64,000 nucleotides of DNA from Isoetes taiwanensis (taxonomy: Eukaryota > Streptophyta > Lycopodiopsida > Isoetales > Isoetaceae), in assembly GCA_021234155.1 (NCBI GenBank), contig JAJEKV010000020.1:19213018-19277017 (forward strand). The letters run 5' to 3'. Within the stretch, counting starts at the first letter, position 1. Each line of letters starts with the position of its first letter. Made by a program: the position numbers and the translations under genes. Shown here piece by piece: positions 43,983 to 52,570 of the stretch. The notes beneath the pieces are model-generated. The model searched no databases, was not told the origin of the DNA, and worked only from the letters and a program-made list of their open reading frames with translations.

Positions 43983-44125
43983 CGGCCTAAAACACTGAGT
44001 TTTGCTCCAATTTTGCTAATTTTGAATGCAGAGGTTTGTAATACACCTTAATTAAGACAAATTCAACACATTAACTTATCCAAAATTGCAACTTATATTT
44101 ACAAAAGCATACTTACAATGACTAA

Positions 44126-44719
44126 TTATAGTTCTTTCTTAATGAACTTAGCAAGCCTCATATCCTTTGGCATACACGTTACTCTTTTTGCATGCATAGC
44201 ACATGCAATTGAGTCTTCGAAGCTCTGCACTATATGTTGCTCTGCCGCCTCCTGCAGCGCCAGAAGCATATCGTCCGTAACTCGCTTCGACTTGTCGAAC
44301 TCCTGTAGAACTTCCCTTGTGAGTCGTGCAAAGGAGGCTCTAGGAATGAGGAAGCCGTAGCTCTGCTGAAAATGCTTGATCTCCTTGGCCGCTCTCGAAA
44401 ACTTGGAGTCCGCATGTCTCTTCATTGGCTTCTTTGGTGGCTCCGGTTTCTCAGGTGGCGGCTTGAGTGTATTCTTCTTTGTGGGCCGACTTCCCTCGAT
44501 AATTCTCACCCTATGCTCTTCGTAATACTTAGAGTATTCTTCGTACATTTTAAGGAACGAATTATACTCTTTCAGCTCCTTCCGGTACTTGAGGTCTTGC
44601 TTGAGCGCATAGGACTCTCTTTGTGGCTTTGGCTTCTTCGTGCTGTCGCTGGGATGCTTCGGCGACGGCCACCTAGGGTATGGCGGTGCATTTGCCACAA
44701 CGTCCTCTGGCTCCTGCAC
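44126..44719 (-). pseudogene. Histone H3-like fold of element 2 (C-terminal part of the tail-linker-fold gene)
   Basis: 197 codons. N-terminal ~110 residues: proline- and lysine-rich linker (PPYPRWPSPKHPSDSTKKPK; YNSFLKMYEEYSKYYEEHRV). From ~residue 113 an H3 fold: [75 protein letters not shown] and a basic end. Hallmarks ALQEAAE, C-A-x-HAKRV and MPKD are retained. Loop 1 has canonical H3 length. The IPRASF stretch resembles plant CENH3 (IPxxSF) more than canonical LPFQR. The frame is open upstream of the first Met (SSSDTESDREVRRPDLAEG), linking it to the next segment after a frameshift. Same slot as H3 in element 1. Confidence 0.88.
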
Positions 44720-44745
44720 AGTATTTGAGGGCCCAGAGCCCTCCG

Positions 44746-45126
44746 CTAGGTCAGGTCTTCTAACTTCTCTATCCGACTCTGTGTCGGATGAGGATGGCGG
44801 TTTCTCCGGGTCTGGCTCCTGGCTCCCTTGGCCGGAGTCTTCTTCTTTTTCTTCGGTTTCTCCGCTGGTCGTTCTGGATCCTTCCCCTTCTCCGCTCTCA
44901 CTCTCTCCCGCTCTTCCCTGCGCTTCTTCTTTTCTTCCTTCCTCTGTTTCTTTTCTTCTTTCTTCTTGCGCTGCTCCTCCTTTTCTTTGCGGCGCTCCTC
45001 CTTGGTTTTCTTCTTCTCGCCGTCCTCCCTTTTTCTCTTCCCTTTTTTGTGCGCTTGCTCTGTATTCGCGCCGTCTCCGAAAATTTCTCTCTCCAGCTCC
45101 CTCTTCAACTCTTCGGCCGCGTTCAT
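44746..45126 (-). pseudogene. Charged linker segment of the element 2 H3-like gene
   Basis: 126 codons opening MNAAEELKRELEREIFGDG, then a long lysine/glutamate/arginine run (EERRKEKEEQRKKKEEKKQR) typical of a single charged helix or a coiled coil. It is in a different frame from the segments on either side. Upstream the frame reads DLEASEEIEVD before the Met. The change into the downstream frame falls at an A-rich stretch (AAGAAAAAGAAGAAG), a likely indel site. Interpreted as the middle of one ~415-codon gene. Confidence 0.7.
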
Positions 45127-45380
45127 ATCAACTTCGATCTCCTCCGATGCCTCGAGATCTTGGGCTGTTCCTCCTGATCCACCTGTTCCTCCTCTTCGGC
45201 GTTGGGGTTAGGTTGATCTACCTGTTCCGCCTCTTCGGCATTAGGATTAGGTTGCTTTACCTGTTCCTCCTCTTCGGCCTGTTCTCGGGATGGTCGGGCC
45301 TTCTGTCGAACGGCCCGCTCTTGGGCGCTCACATATCCATCAGGCACAACCTTGCGGGCGGTCTGCTTCGTCCGAGCCAT
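45123..45380 (-). pseudogene. H3 N-terminal tail segment of the element 2 H3-like gene
   Basis: Starts MARTKQTARK: after Met removal, residues 1-9 are exactly the universal histone H3 tail, including K4, R8 and K9. Residue 10 is Val, so the H3 serine-10 phosphorylation site is absent. Next come VVPDGYVSAQERAVRQKARP and an acidic repeat with EEEQV(D/K)QPNPNAEE units, ending EEQPKISRHRRRSKLI at a stop caused by a frameshift into the linker segment. The QVDQ words recall the QQVDQQ repeat before H3 in element 1. The ATG is preceded by the leader and two hairpins, so this is the first ORF of the element. Confidence 0.85.
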
Positions 45381-46086
45381 GTCTTTGTTTGACGAATTTC
45401 GAGCTCTAGCACCTGAAGATCGTTTTCTTGGGCGAGCCGTTCTTGGGGGGTGCTGGGGGTAAAATGGGAACCCTAACTTTCTATTTATAGGAAGGGAAGA
45501 TTTAGGGTTTGGACCTGCAATTCCATATGGGGGAAAAAATCTAGGGGCATTAGTGAAGATATGAGAACATTGGGTTTAACTAGCCAGAAAGTGCCTACCA
45601 CTCACACAGTGCGCGAGAACTAGTTAGGAATATGATCCTAAGTGGCCTGGGCGCACTCTGTGAGGGGTTGCCTCTTTTTGGGTCCCATTTTTTTCGATTT
45701 TTAAGGGGTTTATTAGGGTTTTAACATGCAAAACTAGCTAGAACTTAAGCATTAAGCCGAATTACATCATTAGATTAGCTCAATTATGCATCTAACTGGG
45801 TCGAGTTGGGCCAACCACTCACACAGTGCGCGAGAGGCAGTTAGGACCATAATCCTAAGTGGCCTGGGCGCACTCTGTGAGGGGTTCCCTCTTTTTGGCC
45901 AATTTAGGTTTGTCTAAATCTAAAATTTATCTCTATTGCTAGCATTGCCTTACTACTGCACTACAATTGAGAAAATTTTTTCCCAATTTTCGAGGTTTTT
46001 GCTTGGGATGTTGTTCCCAAGACTGGAAGTCTACTGTTAGTCCTAGGGAAAATGGTCAGTGCTCGATCTTGGTCTACCAAGACCAT
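45381..46086 (-). other. 5' leader of element 2
   Basis: Untranslated DNA between the PBS and the H3-tail ATG. It holds two hairpin repeats (listed separately) and no sense ORF. ORF-A, present here in element 1, is absent. Confidence 0.7.
45598..45886 (-). ncRNA. Two ~72-bp hairpin repeats in the 5' leader of element 2
   Basis: Copies at 45598-45669 and 45815-45886, with the same outer stems as the three copies downstream of the H3-like gene. The inner stem TTAGGA/TCCTAA is intact in both, while the loop differs (ATATGA and CCATAA, against AAAAA-type loops downstream) and one copy has GAGAGGCAG for GAGAGCTAG. Conserved arms with variable loops suggest selection on structure. Confidence 0.8.
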
Positions 46087-46098
46087 GCTCTGATACCA
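46087..46098 (-). promoter_or_regulatory. tRNA-iMet primer-binding site of element 2
   Basis: The minus strand reads TGGTATCAGAGC, one base after the 5' LTR end at 46100. Same primer and spacing as element 1. Confidence 0.95.
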
Positions 46099-46099
46099 C

Positions 46100-48724
46100 T
46101 GTGACGTCCCCTACTCCCTATACGATGCACACATCGTATCTGAAGAAAGAGCCTTCCCCCTGGCAGCTACACTCAGTGTTGGAGCCGACCCAGGTCGGTC
46201 CTCTGCTCCGACCCGTTTCCGACCTGTTCCGACCTGTCTAAACCGACCCAGGTCGATTGGGTCAAAAAGACCCAAAAAAATTTTCCCTTCTTTTCTTTGT
46301 GTCCTGCCTCCCCTGTTTCTAAAAACCAAAAAACAGAGACTTTTTGGCCGACGAAGCGCTCCCAAAACCCCGCTGTAAGCTTTTACCTCTCTGTTTTCTC
46401 ACTAATGCTTCAAGATCTGAGCATCTTTGCATCTGTAGATGGATTTCGGCTGATTTGGAGAGGGATTTGGCTGATTTGGAGAGGGATTTGGCTTCTCGGG
46501 TAAACTTTTGAAACATTCCCTCGATTTCATGATAGAACAGGGCTGAATCTCTACGAATCTCTGCTGAATCTCTTCTTTCATGCACGAATCCAAAGCTTAA
46601 GCCAGCATTCCCTTAAATCGATGCTTAACACCTGCATCGGTGACACCGCTTTCTTGTCTCTTAAACAAACTCTGAATGGTAAGAGCTTAACAAAATACAC
46701 GAGTTGTTTTGAGACTTTACACCTGCAGCAGAACACAAATCGTGGCATTGAATCATGTGAGGGCGAAGGAGGTGAGGAGGAAAGTGAAGAAGAGGACGAT
46801 GAAGATGACTGAAAATATGAGAAGGGTTTGATGCTTCTTGTTTTCTTTTTTCTATTTTCATACTATGTTATGAACTTCTTATTTTGAAGTTAAGAATTCC
46901 GTAAAAAATATTATACATTGTGTATTTTTGTTTATTAGGAAAGACATATAGCGTTGTATCTTAGTATTTCGGATTAAAAAACTTTTTTTTATAAGAGTAC
47001 ATGAAGACCAGCTGTTGTTTTAAATGTATCTTATGTTTATATAAGGAAAAATCAAATTTGTGATTTTGGCAAAAGGTCGGAAAGGTCGGCAAAAATACCC
47101 GACCTGGGTCGGGGTATATCGACCTAGGTCGGAAGGTCGGAGAGGTCGGAAGGTCGCTCCAACTATGGCTACACTGACAGGGGCCATCCACCTGACTCCA
47201 CTCCCAGTGGAATGAGCCAGCAAGCGAAGAGTGGATGTGTCATTCACCCGTCTTCCATCGGGTCGACCTATCTGCGGAAGCGCGAATAAACAAACATGAG
47301 CACAAACTAGCAGTGTACATAAATACAACCACCTTGTAGGGTGGACATAGCGTCAACATCACAAGAGATAACAACGTCAACATAAATAATAACTGAAAGG
47401 GGGAAAACCTACCCAAGGCTCAGACTCAAGGGGGATGACTGACGGCTTGGGCCTCCAGAGGTCATTGCGGGGCCGGAATTCATGGCAATGGATTTGGGCG
47501 GCATAGAACATAGCTTAGGGTAGTCCACACCATCCGCCCCTCCCAGCACACACTTTGCGAGTAGTAGGTGAAGAGCTTTGGGACCCAAGCAAGTAGCTGC
47601 TTAGGAGTGAATAGCGGAGGGGCTCGCTCTTGGGTTGCATCTCCCCGGCCCGATGAGGCGGGAGGGAAGTCTCCTCCCCCTCGGGAAGCAATCATGCCCT
47701 TCACGGTGGCTAGAGAGCCCTTTGCTCTTATTCGACTTCAACTCTTTGGAAGGTGGCGCATCACCCACAGTGTCGAGCTCATGCCTTGCCCACACGCTAA
47801 AGCGGTGACAAGCCATTAAGCCTAGCCCGCAGAGACCCCGTAGGGCCTTACACACCGAGGGGGGGTGCATTGTAGGGACATGTTCTTCCTTATCGGCGGT
47901 AGGTGGGATCCCTCCACCCACAACCAGGCGGGTTCCTGTGTACGGGCTGCATGTAATTGGGAACTATTGGTGCTAACTAGGATCATCTTCTACACAGCTT
48001 TAAGTCTCTACCCCCCTTCCCAAGGCATGGAAGTCACAGAATGAAATACATCCAACATCATAGAACTGAAATAAAGAATATCATCAAATCAATCTATCTA
48101 CACAACAGAGTTAGATTGATTAGTTAGGGTCTATGGCCTCGGGATCTATAAGGCTTCTAGAGTTGATCTAACACATCAATTCGGCCTATTGCCATGCCCA
48201 AAGACGGATTTGCACAACAGAACAACTAGATACCTGCTCCTGGACCCGCCGCTGATCCTCGGAAGGCGTCCATGATCTTGATCTTGCTGGAGATGGCTGC
48301 GAATCGGTAATCTGTTGGGCAAATCCGGCTTCTCGGAGCCCAGCAATGCGGATTGGAGTCCTGCCTTGGCCGAACTGGCCCAAGAGAACCCTAAATGCGA
48401 GGATGGAAAGGAAGCTCTAGAAAACCCTAATGTCAAGGATGGAAAAAGGGTTTAGGGTTTAAGGGAAAAGCCCTTTTATAGAGACCCTTAGGGTTAGGTT
48501 AGACTTTGGCCAAATGGGATTTAGCCATTTGGCAATGGGGTCCATGGGGTTATTAATTGTGTATGTTTATTTAACATGCACAACTTTCAATGTTGCCCTC
48601 TAGGTGCAACTCTTGCACCCTAGGTGCAACCCTATACATCTCGCAAGTATATGTCATGACATGTACGAGTGACGTGACAATATAATATACGTATTCGGGG
48701 CGTATATTATGCTGGAACGTCACA
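46100..48724 (-). repeat. 5' LTR of element 2, interrupted by a hAT element
   Basis: Plus-strand ends TGTGACGTCCCC and GGAACGTCACA, followed by target duplication CAAAC. Without the 994-bp insertion and its 8-bp duplication it is ~1.62 kb, close to the 1.59 kb of the other LTR. Confidence 0.93.
46174..47167. mobile_element. Non-autonomous hAT transposon
   Basis: 994 bp with an 8-bp target duplication GCTACACT (46166-46173 and 47168-47175). Terminal inverted repeats CAGTGTTGGAGC and, at the other end in complement, CATAGTTGGAGC. The 3' LTR of element 2 shows the empty site. Eight-bp duplication and CA-G-type ends are hAT features. Both subterminal regions are packed with GGTCGG/CCGACC words, probable transposase-binding repeats. 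The inside codes only short ORFs, one ending in an acidic run (EESEEEDDEDD). No transposase is recognised, so it needs an autonomous partner. Confidence 0.9.
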
Positions 48725-48873
48725 CAAACTGTATGCCTTTCAAGCTTTGCATGTCTATTCCGGCCTTTTGCATGTCTATTCCAGCTTTTGCATGTCTTAA
48801 TGCATGTCTGCTTCCCTATCAATCTAAGACTTCAAATCCAGTTTAGACTTCCAATAGAGAGAGATCTTAAGCT

Positions 48874-49109
48874 ATGGGCGATGGAGTTGGCGCTTACAAA
48901 AAAGGTATATTCACTCTTTTATTGATCTTATTGTACGAGAATCTCTGATGAAACCTTTCTATTAAACAGGTGAACCTTTTGCAGCTGTACAGGCTCCGGA
49001 TTACTATGCATATGCGCTCAGATTCATTCCTTCTTTCCATTTCTTCAGAGATATCTGGAGCAAATCCCAAGATACCCATTGGATGCACACTCTCGATGCA
49101 TCTCTGTAA
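48874..49109 (+). CDS. Possible small two-exon gene, hypothetical 56-residue protein
   Basis: ATG at 48874 opens MGDGVGAYKK. A GT donor at 48905 and an AG acceptor at 48968-48969 (TTCTATTAAACAG) remove a 65-bp intron. Exon 2 (48970-49109) continues in frame: EPFAAVQAPDYYAYALRFIP, FHFFRDIW, then TAA. The second part is aromatic-rich and could be membrane-associated. I recognise no family. Element 2 is inserted only ~145 bp upstream, so any promoter is disturbed. Small size and lack of homology keep this tentative. Confidence 0.3.
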
Positions 49110-50649
49110 TGTTTTGCTCCAGCGTTGGGGAAACTTTCAGACCTTGTTAGGAAAATTTCCTGCAAGTCTTAAAACTATTCGGAATTTATAAAATATAGTC
49201 GGAAGCTCCCTGTTACTGATACCGGAAGGATCCGGAAACCAGAGAATTTTGGCCAGGAGGGCTTCCGGATGGCTGCCAGCTAGGACGGGTTTTCGTCCAA
49301 CGTGGACGGTAGGATTACACTCTCCCGGGGAATTTCCCCAACGTAGTTTTGCTCTGTTTCCATTGGCTATTTCCCTGGAATAATATTAATCTGAGAATTT
49401 CTGACTGCAGGCGTGTCAAAGATGCCCTGTTCAGCTCTGCAAACAGAAGGTTTCTCTCAAATGCACTTCTTCGATGCTATTAGGTCAAGTTGAGCTCTGT
49501 TACAGAGGCAACTAATTTTAATCTGGGTTTGCTGGAGCTTCCTAGAAAAGTCGGAAAGCACAAGCCTGACGTTGGCTTATAAACTAGCGCTTGGCTTAAG
49601 ATTGTTCTGATTAAAACCTCTGCATGTAGCTACGGCGATGGATCTTCAGAGACTCTGGCCATTGATCTATGAAGCTTGATTGAAACAGATAAGATTGCCA
49701 AGGAGCACCTTTTCTACTTTAGAGCACAACCGCCGGAACCACACGGGCCTTCCTGGGCCGCCCAAATGTCCAAACGAGAAACGAGCTTGGCGAATCGGCT
49801 TAAGCATCAAGATTGCAGACATTGGTGCCTTCCTGATGTGCCCGACACTTCGAAGGAGCTGCTTTATTTCGAGCTCTTTCATACGCCATAGCCAGATCTT
49901 GCCGGAATATAACCTTCCACTTATCTGCTAAAGATCTCTACCGTCTAAGAAATCCCAAACAATCTCTGACGTTTAAGCATCACAAAGTGTCACAAAACCC
50001 TAACTAATCCCAGACAATGGCAACAACATATTTAGCATATTTTTTAGGATATTATATTCAAATCAAATCAAAGCCTTATATATGTCACTCCACCCTCCAA
50101 CAAGAGGGTTGCCAAAAAAAGCCTTCTTTTGCATAGCGGCAAGGTACAACGTTGCCAATGATTTTTGAATTTTTATTTCTTTTTCAAACAAAAAAAAATA
50201 TCTCCCATACAAGGTTCAAAAAATATCTGGATAAACCCTTTGTTTGTTTGGTCCACTTTAGAAATTGCTGGTCTAGACTTTTGGATGCTGGAAAAAATTC
50301 GATAGAAAGAAACGTAGTTGTAAAATCTGATATATTTGTATCTTGTTATGAATTATATCCGGTACGTATTTTATATAGGCAGTCAATTATTTGGTGAGGG
50401 CTGCGGAGTTTTTTGAACCCTATCCATAGCACACCAAACATCGAACGGAATTGCGGATATATTTTAAGTCTTGATAACTGAAAAAAAATCCAAAATAACT
50501 AATAATAATAGTAGTATTAATATGTTTCACAATGACACAATGTGGTGTTGCTTGTCTTCCATCCAAGTCAAAAAATTAAAAGTTAAAATTATTTTGTCCA
50601 TAAGCATCCCTTTGTTTCATAGTTCAGACTATCATGCTAGATCACCAGC
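49110..50649. other. Intergenic DNA
   Basis: No gene, RNA or repeat family recognised. ORFs here are short and overlap on both strands at 49670-49890 without family resemblance. Confidence 0.4.
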
Positions 50650-50765
50650 CATATCCTTGCTCCAATTAATGGCAACAACCGGTTATAGCTTTACAATTAT
50701 AATTCTGCATATCCTTGCTCCAATTAATGGCAACAACCGGTTATAGCTTTACAATTATAATTCTG
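50650..50765. repeat. 58-bp perfect tandem duplication
   Basis: Copies 50650-50707 and 50708-50765, starting CATATCCTTGCTCC and ending TATAATTCTG, are identical. Recent duplication. Confidence 0.9.
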
Positions 50766-51329
50766 TGAACAGGAAAAAATCACAAAGTATTAACATTGAC
50801 AAATTGCCATTGCCACGCAATTCCCGTTCAAAAATAAAAAATCTTTATGCAAGAAAACAAAATAATCCATTCAAAAAATGGATCTCATTCTATTTTCAAG
50901 AAATGAAATACCTCTGTGTTGAGTGTGCTCCAAAGCTAATTAGCCGAATTATGTCAGACTCAGATCAAATGCATGCAGGCGAAGAAGGTAGGCGCTAGGG
51001 GAGAAAGAAAAAGAAAAGGAAATACCAAAAGGGATGTCTCCCCAAAACCCCCAAAATCCCCTTTTCGCATTTACTTGCATGCCACCAATAGTCACTTTTA
51101 TTAAATTTTTGAAAATGAAACGTTGTTTATTTTGGTCAACTTTTGCTAGAAGACGGGGAAACCAAACAAGAAACGCAGGGGACTTGGGTTTTTACGAAAG
51201 TCTTAAAAATCATAAAGGTATATATAATATAAATAATATATATATATACAAGAAATTTAATGCGTCCTACGGTGTATGTTCGAGTTTTAGCATGTTCCTA
51301 CGTGCAAGTTCTTGTAAAAGAATCTCTTG
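50766..51329. other. AT-rich intergenic DNA
   Basis: No gene recognised. Includes a (TA)n-like stretch at 51218-51247. Confidence 0.4.
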
Positions 51330-51965
51330 GGAATACTCTAAATTCATAGATTCTCTAAGATTCTACCAAGGTTCTCTTAGAGGTTTCGTGAGTATTTCTC
51401 TAAATTTTATAAGATTCCCTCTGGATTCCATTAGATTTCCCTTCTCCAAGATTCTATGAAGATCCCCTTAGATTCCCTTAAATTCATTTAGATTTTATGA
51501 GATTGCCCTAGGTTCCCTTACATTACATGAGATTCAAAGAGATTCTATAAAGATTCCCTTAGATACTCTAAGATTTCATCAACATTTTCTTAGATTCCCT
51601 TAGATTTTATGAAGATTCCTTTAGATCCCCCAGATTTTAAGAGATTCCCTTAGGCTTGTAAATATTTTCCTAGATTCCCTTACATTTTATAAGATTTTCT
51701 TACATTTTATTAGGTTCTTCTGGATTCCTTTACATTCTAGAATTTTTTAGAACATTCTAAGACTTTCTGGAACATTCTAAGACTTTCAATATATTCTAGA
51801 ACTTTCTGGAAGTATTTCCCTAGAATTCCCCTACATTCTAGAACATTCTAAAACTTATTAGAACAATTTGGAATTTTCTGGAAGACTCTTATGTTCTTCT
51901 AGAAGATTCTAGAACTTTTTTAGAGCCTTCCAAAACATTCTAGAACCTTCTTGAACTAGCTAGAA
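51330..51965. repeat. Decayed short-word array: GATTCCCTTAGATT then TTCTAGAA words
   Basis: In 51330-51720 the words AGATTCCCTTAGATT and ATTTTATAAGATT recur every ~20-30 bp. In 51720-51965 this changes to ACATTCTAGAACATTC and TTCTAGAA words. The unit is too degenerate for a fixed length. TTCTAGAA blocks match the heat-shock element pattern (nGAAnnTTCn), which may be coincidence in such sequence. Confidence 0.65.
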
Positions 51966-52043
51966 TGTTATAGTCTATTTTATCTTAATGGGAACATTAC
52001 CCTTAAGTTTAATTGAAACATAAATTATTTATGGAATTAATGC

Positions 52044-52110
52044 TTAGTCTAGTGGTTAGAATGAAGGGCTGGAGGGTCAATGGTCAGGGTTCGAATTCCC
52101 CACACAACAT
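52044..52110 (+). mobile_element. tRNA-derived SINE head
   Basis: Box A TTAGTCTAGTGG (52044-52055) and box B GGTTCGAATTC (52088-52098) with tRNA-like spacing, the two RNA polymerase III promoter parts. The same box A occurs in the SINE at 56558. The body after box B is not clearly delimited. Confidence 0.55.
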
Positions 52111-52149
52111 AAAAAGTTTAAAAGCCTTTTCCTAAGGGATGAGCATTCA

Positions 52150-52570
52150 ACTTGGGCCGTAGGATCTTGGACCCGATCAAGGGACGAGATCTCACCACGT
52201 GACAATAATTAAAGCAACATGAGCCATAGGATCTATTACATATAATTCCCAAAGTCATGTGCACCGTAGGATATGTGCCAAGTCACGTGAGCCATAAGAT
52301 CTCGGATCGACGATCGGGATCGAATTAACCTAGACCGTAGGATCGATTACATATAATTCTCAAAGCCATGTGCACCGTAGGATATGTCCCAAAGCAATGT
52401 GAGCTGTAGGATCTCGAACCGACGATCAGGATCAAATCAACTTGGACCGTAGGATCGCTTACATATAAGCTACAAACAAACTCCCAAGCCATCTGGGCTG
52501 TACGATATGCCCCAAAGCCATGTGAGCTGTAGGATCTCGGATCAACGGTCGGATTGAGCGCTACAAACAT
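52150..52570. repeat. Tandem repeat, ~112-bp higher-order unit with GTAGGAT words
   Basis: Ten occurrences of a (G/A)CCGTAGGAT-like word between 52156 and 52525. They combine into a unit of about 112 bp (GACCGTAGGATCG, TTACATATAA, GCACCGTAGGATATG, GAGCTGTAGGATCTCG, GACGATC) with about three and a half copies, moderately diverged. Confidence 0.75.

Larger units (their letters stand above)
26496..48724 (-). mobile_element. Element 2: pol-deleted chromovirus with H3-like gene, containing nested Tat and hAT elements
   Basis: A minus-strand gypsy element flanked by target duplication CAAAC (26491-26495, 48725-48729). The 5' LTR is 46100-48724 (with a hAT inside) and the 3' LTR 26496-28085. Sense order: LTR, tRNA-iMet PBS, hairpins, H3-tail/linker/H3-fold gene, hairpins, ORF-C, gag, then an abrupt join to the integrase C-terminus and chromodomain, polypurine tract, LTR. 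Compared with element 1, about 3.4 kb (the rest of gag, protease, RT, RNase H and most of integrase) is missing, so it cannot move without help. A Tat-like element (29247-40261) is inserted in the integrase tail. Net of insertions it is about 10 kb. Confidence 0.93.

Noticed and set aside
44126-44719. Host CENH3 gene
   Set aside because: IPRASF resembles CENH3, but loop 1 has canonical length and the gene lies inside element 2 with an element-specific linker.
49676-49931. Overlapping plus and minus ORFs of ~70-80 codons
   Set aside because: Open on several frames at once with no motif; chance ORFs.
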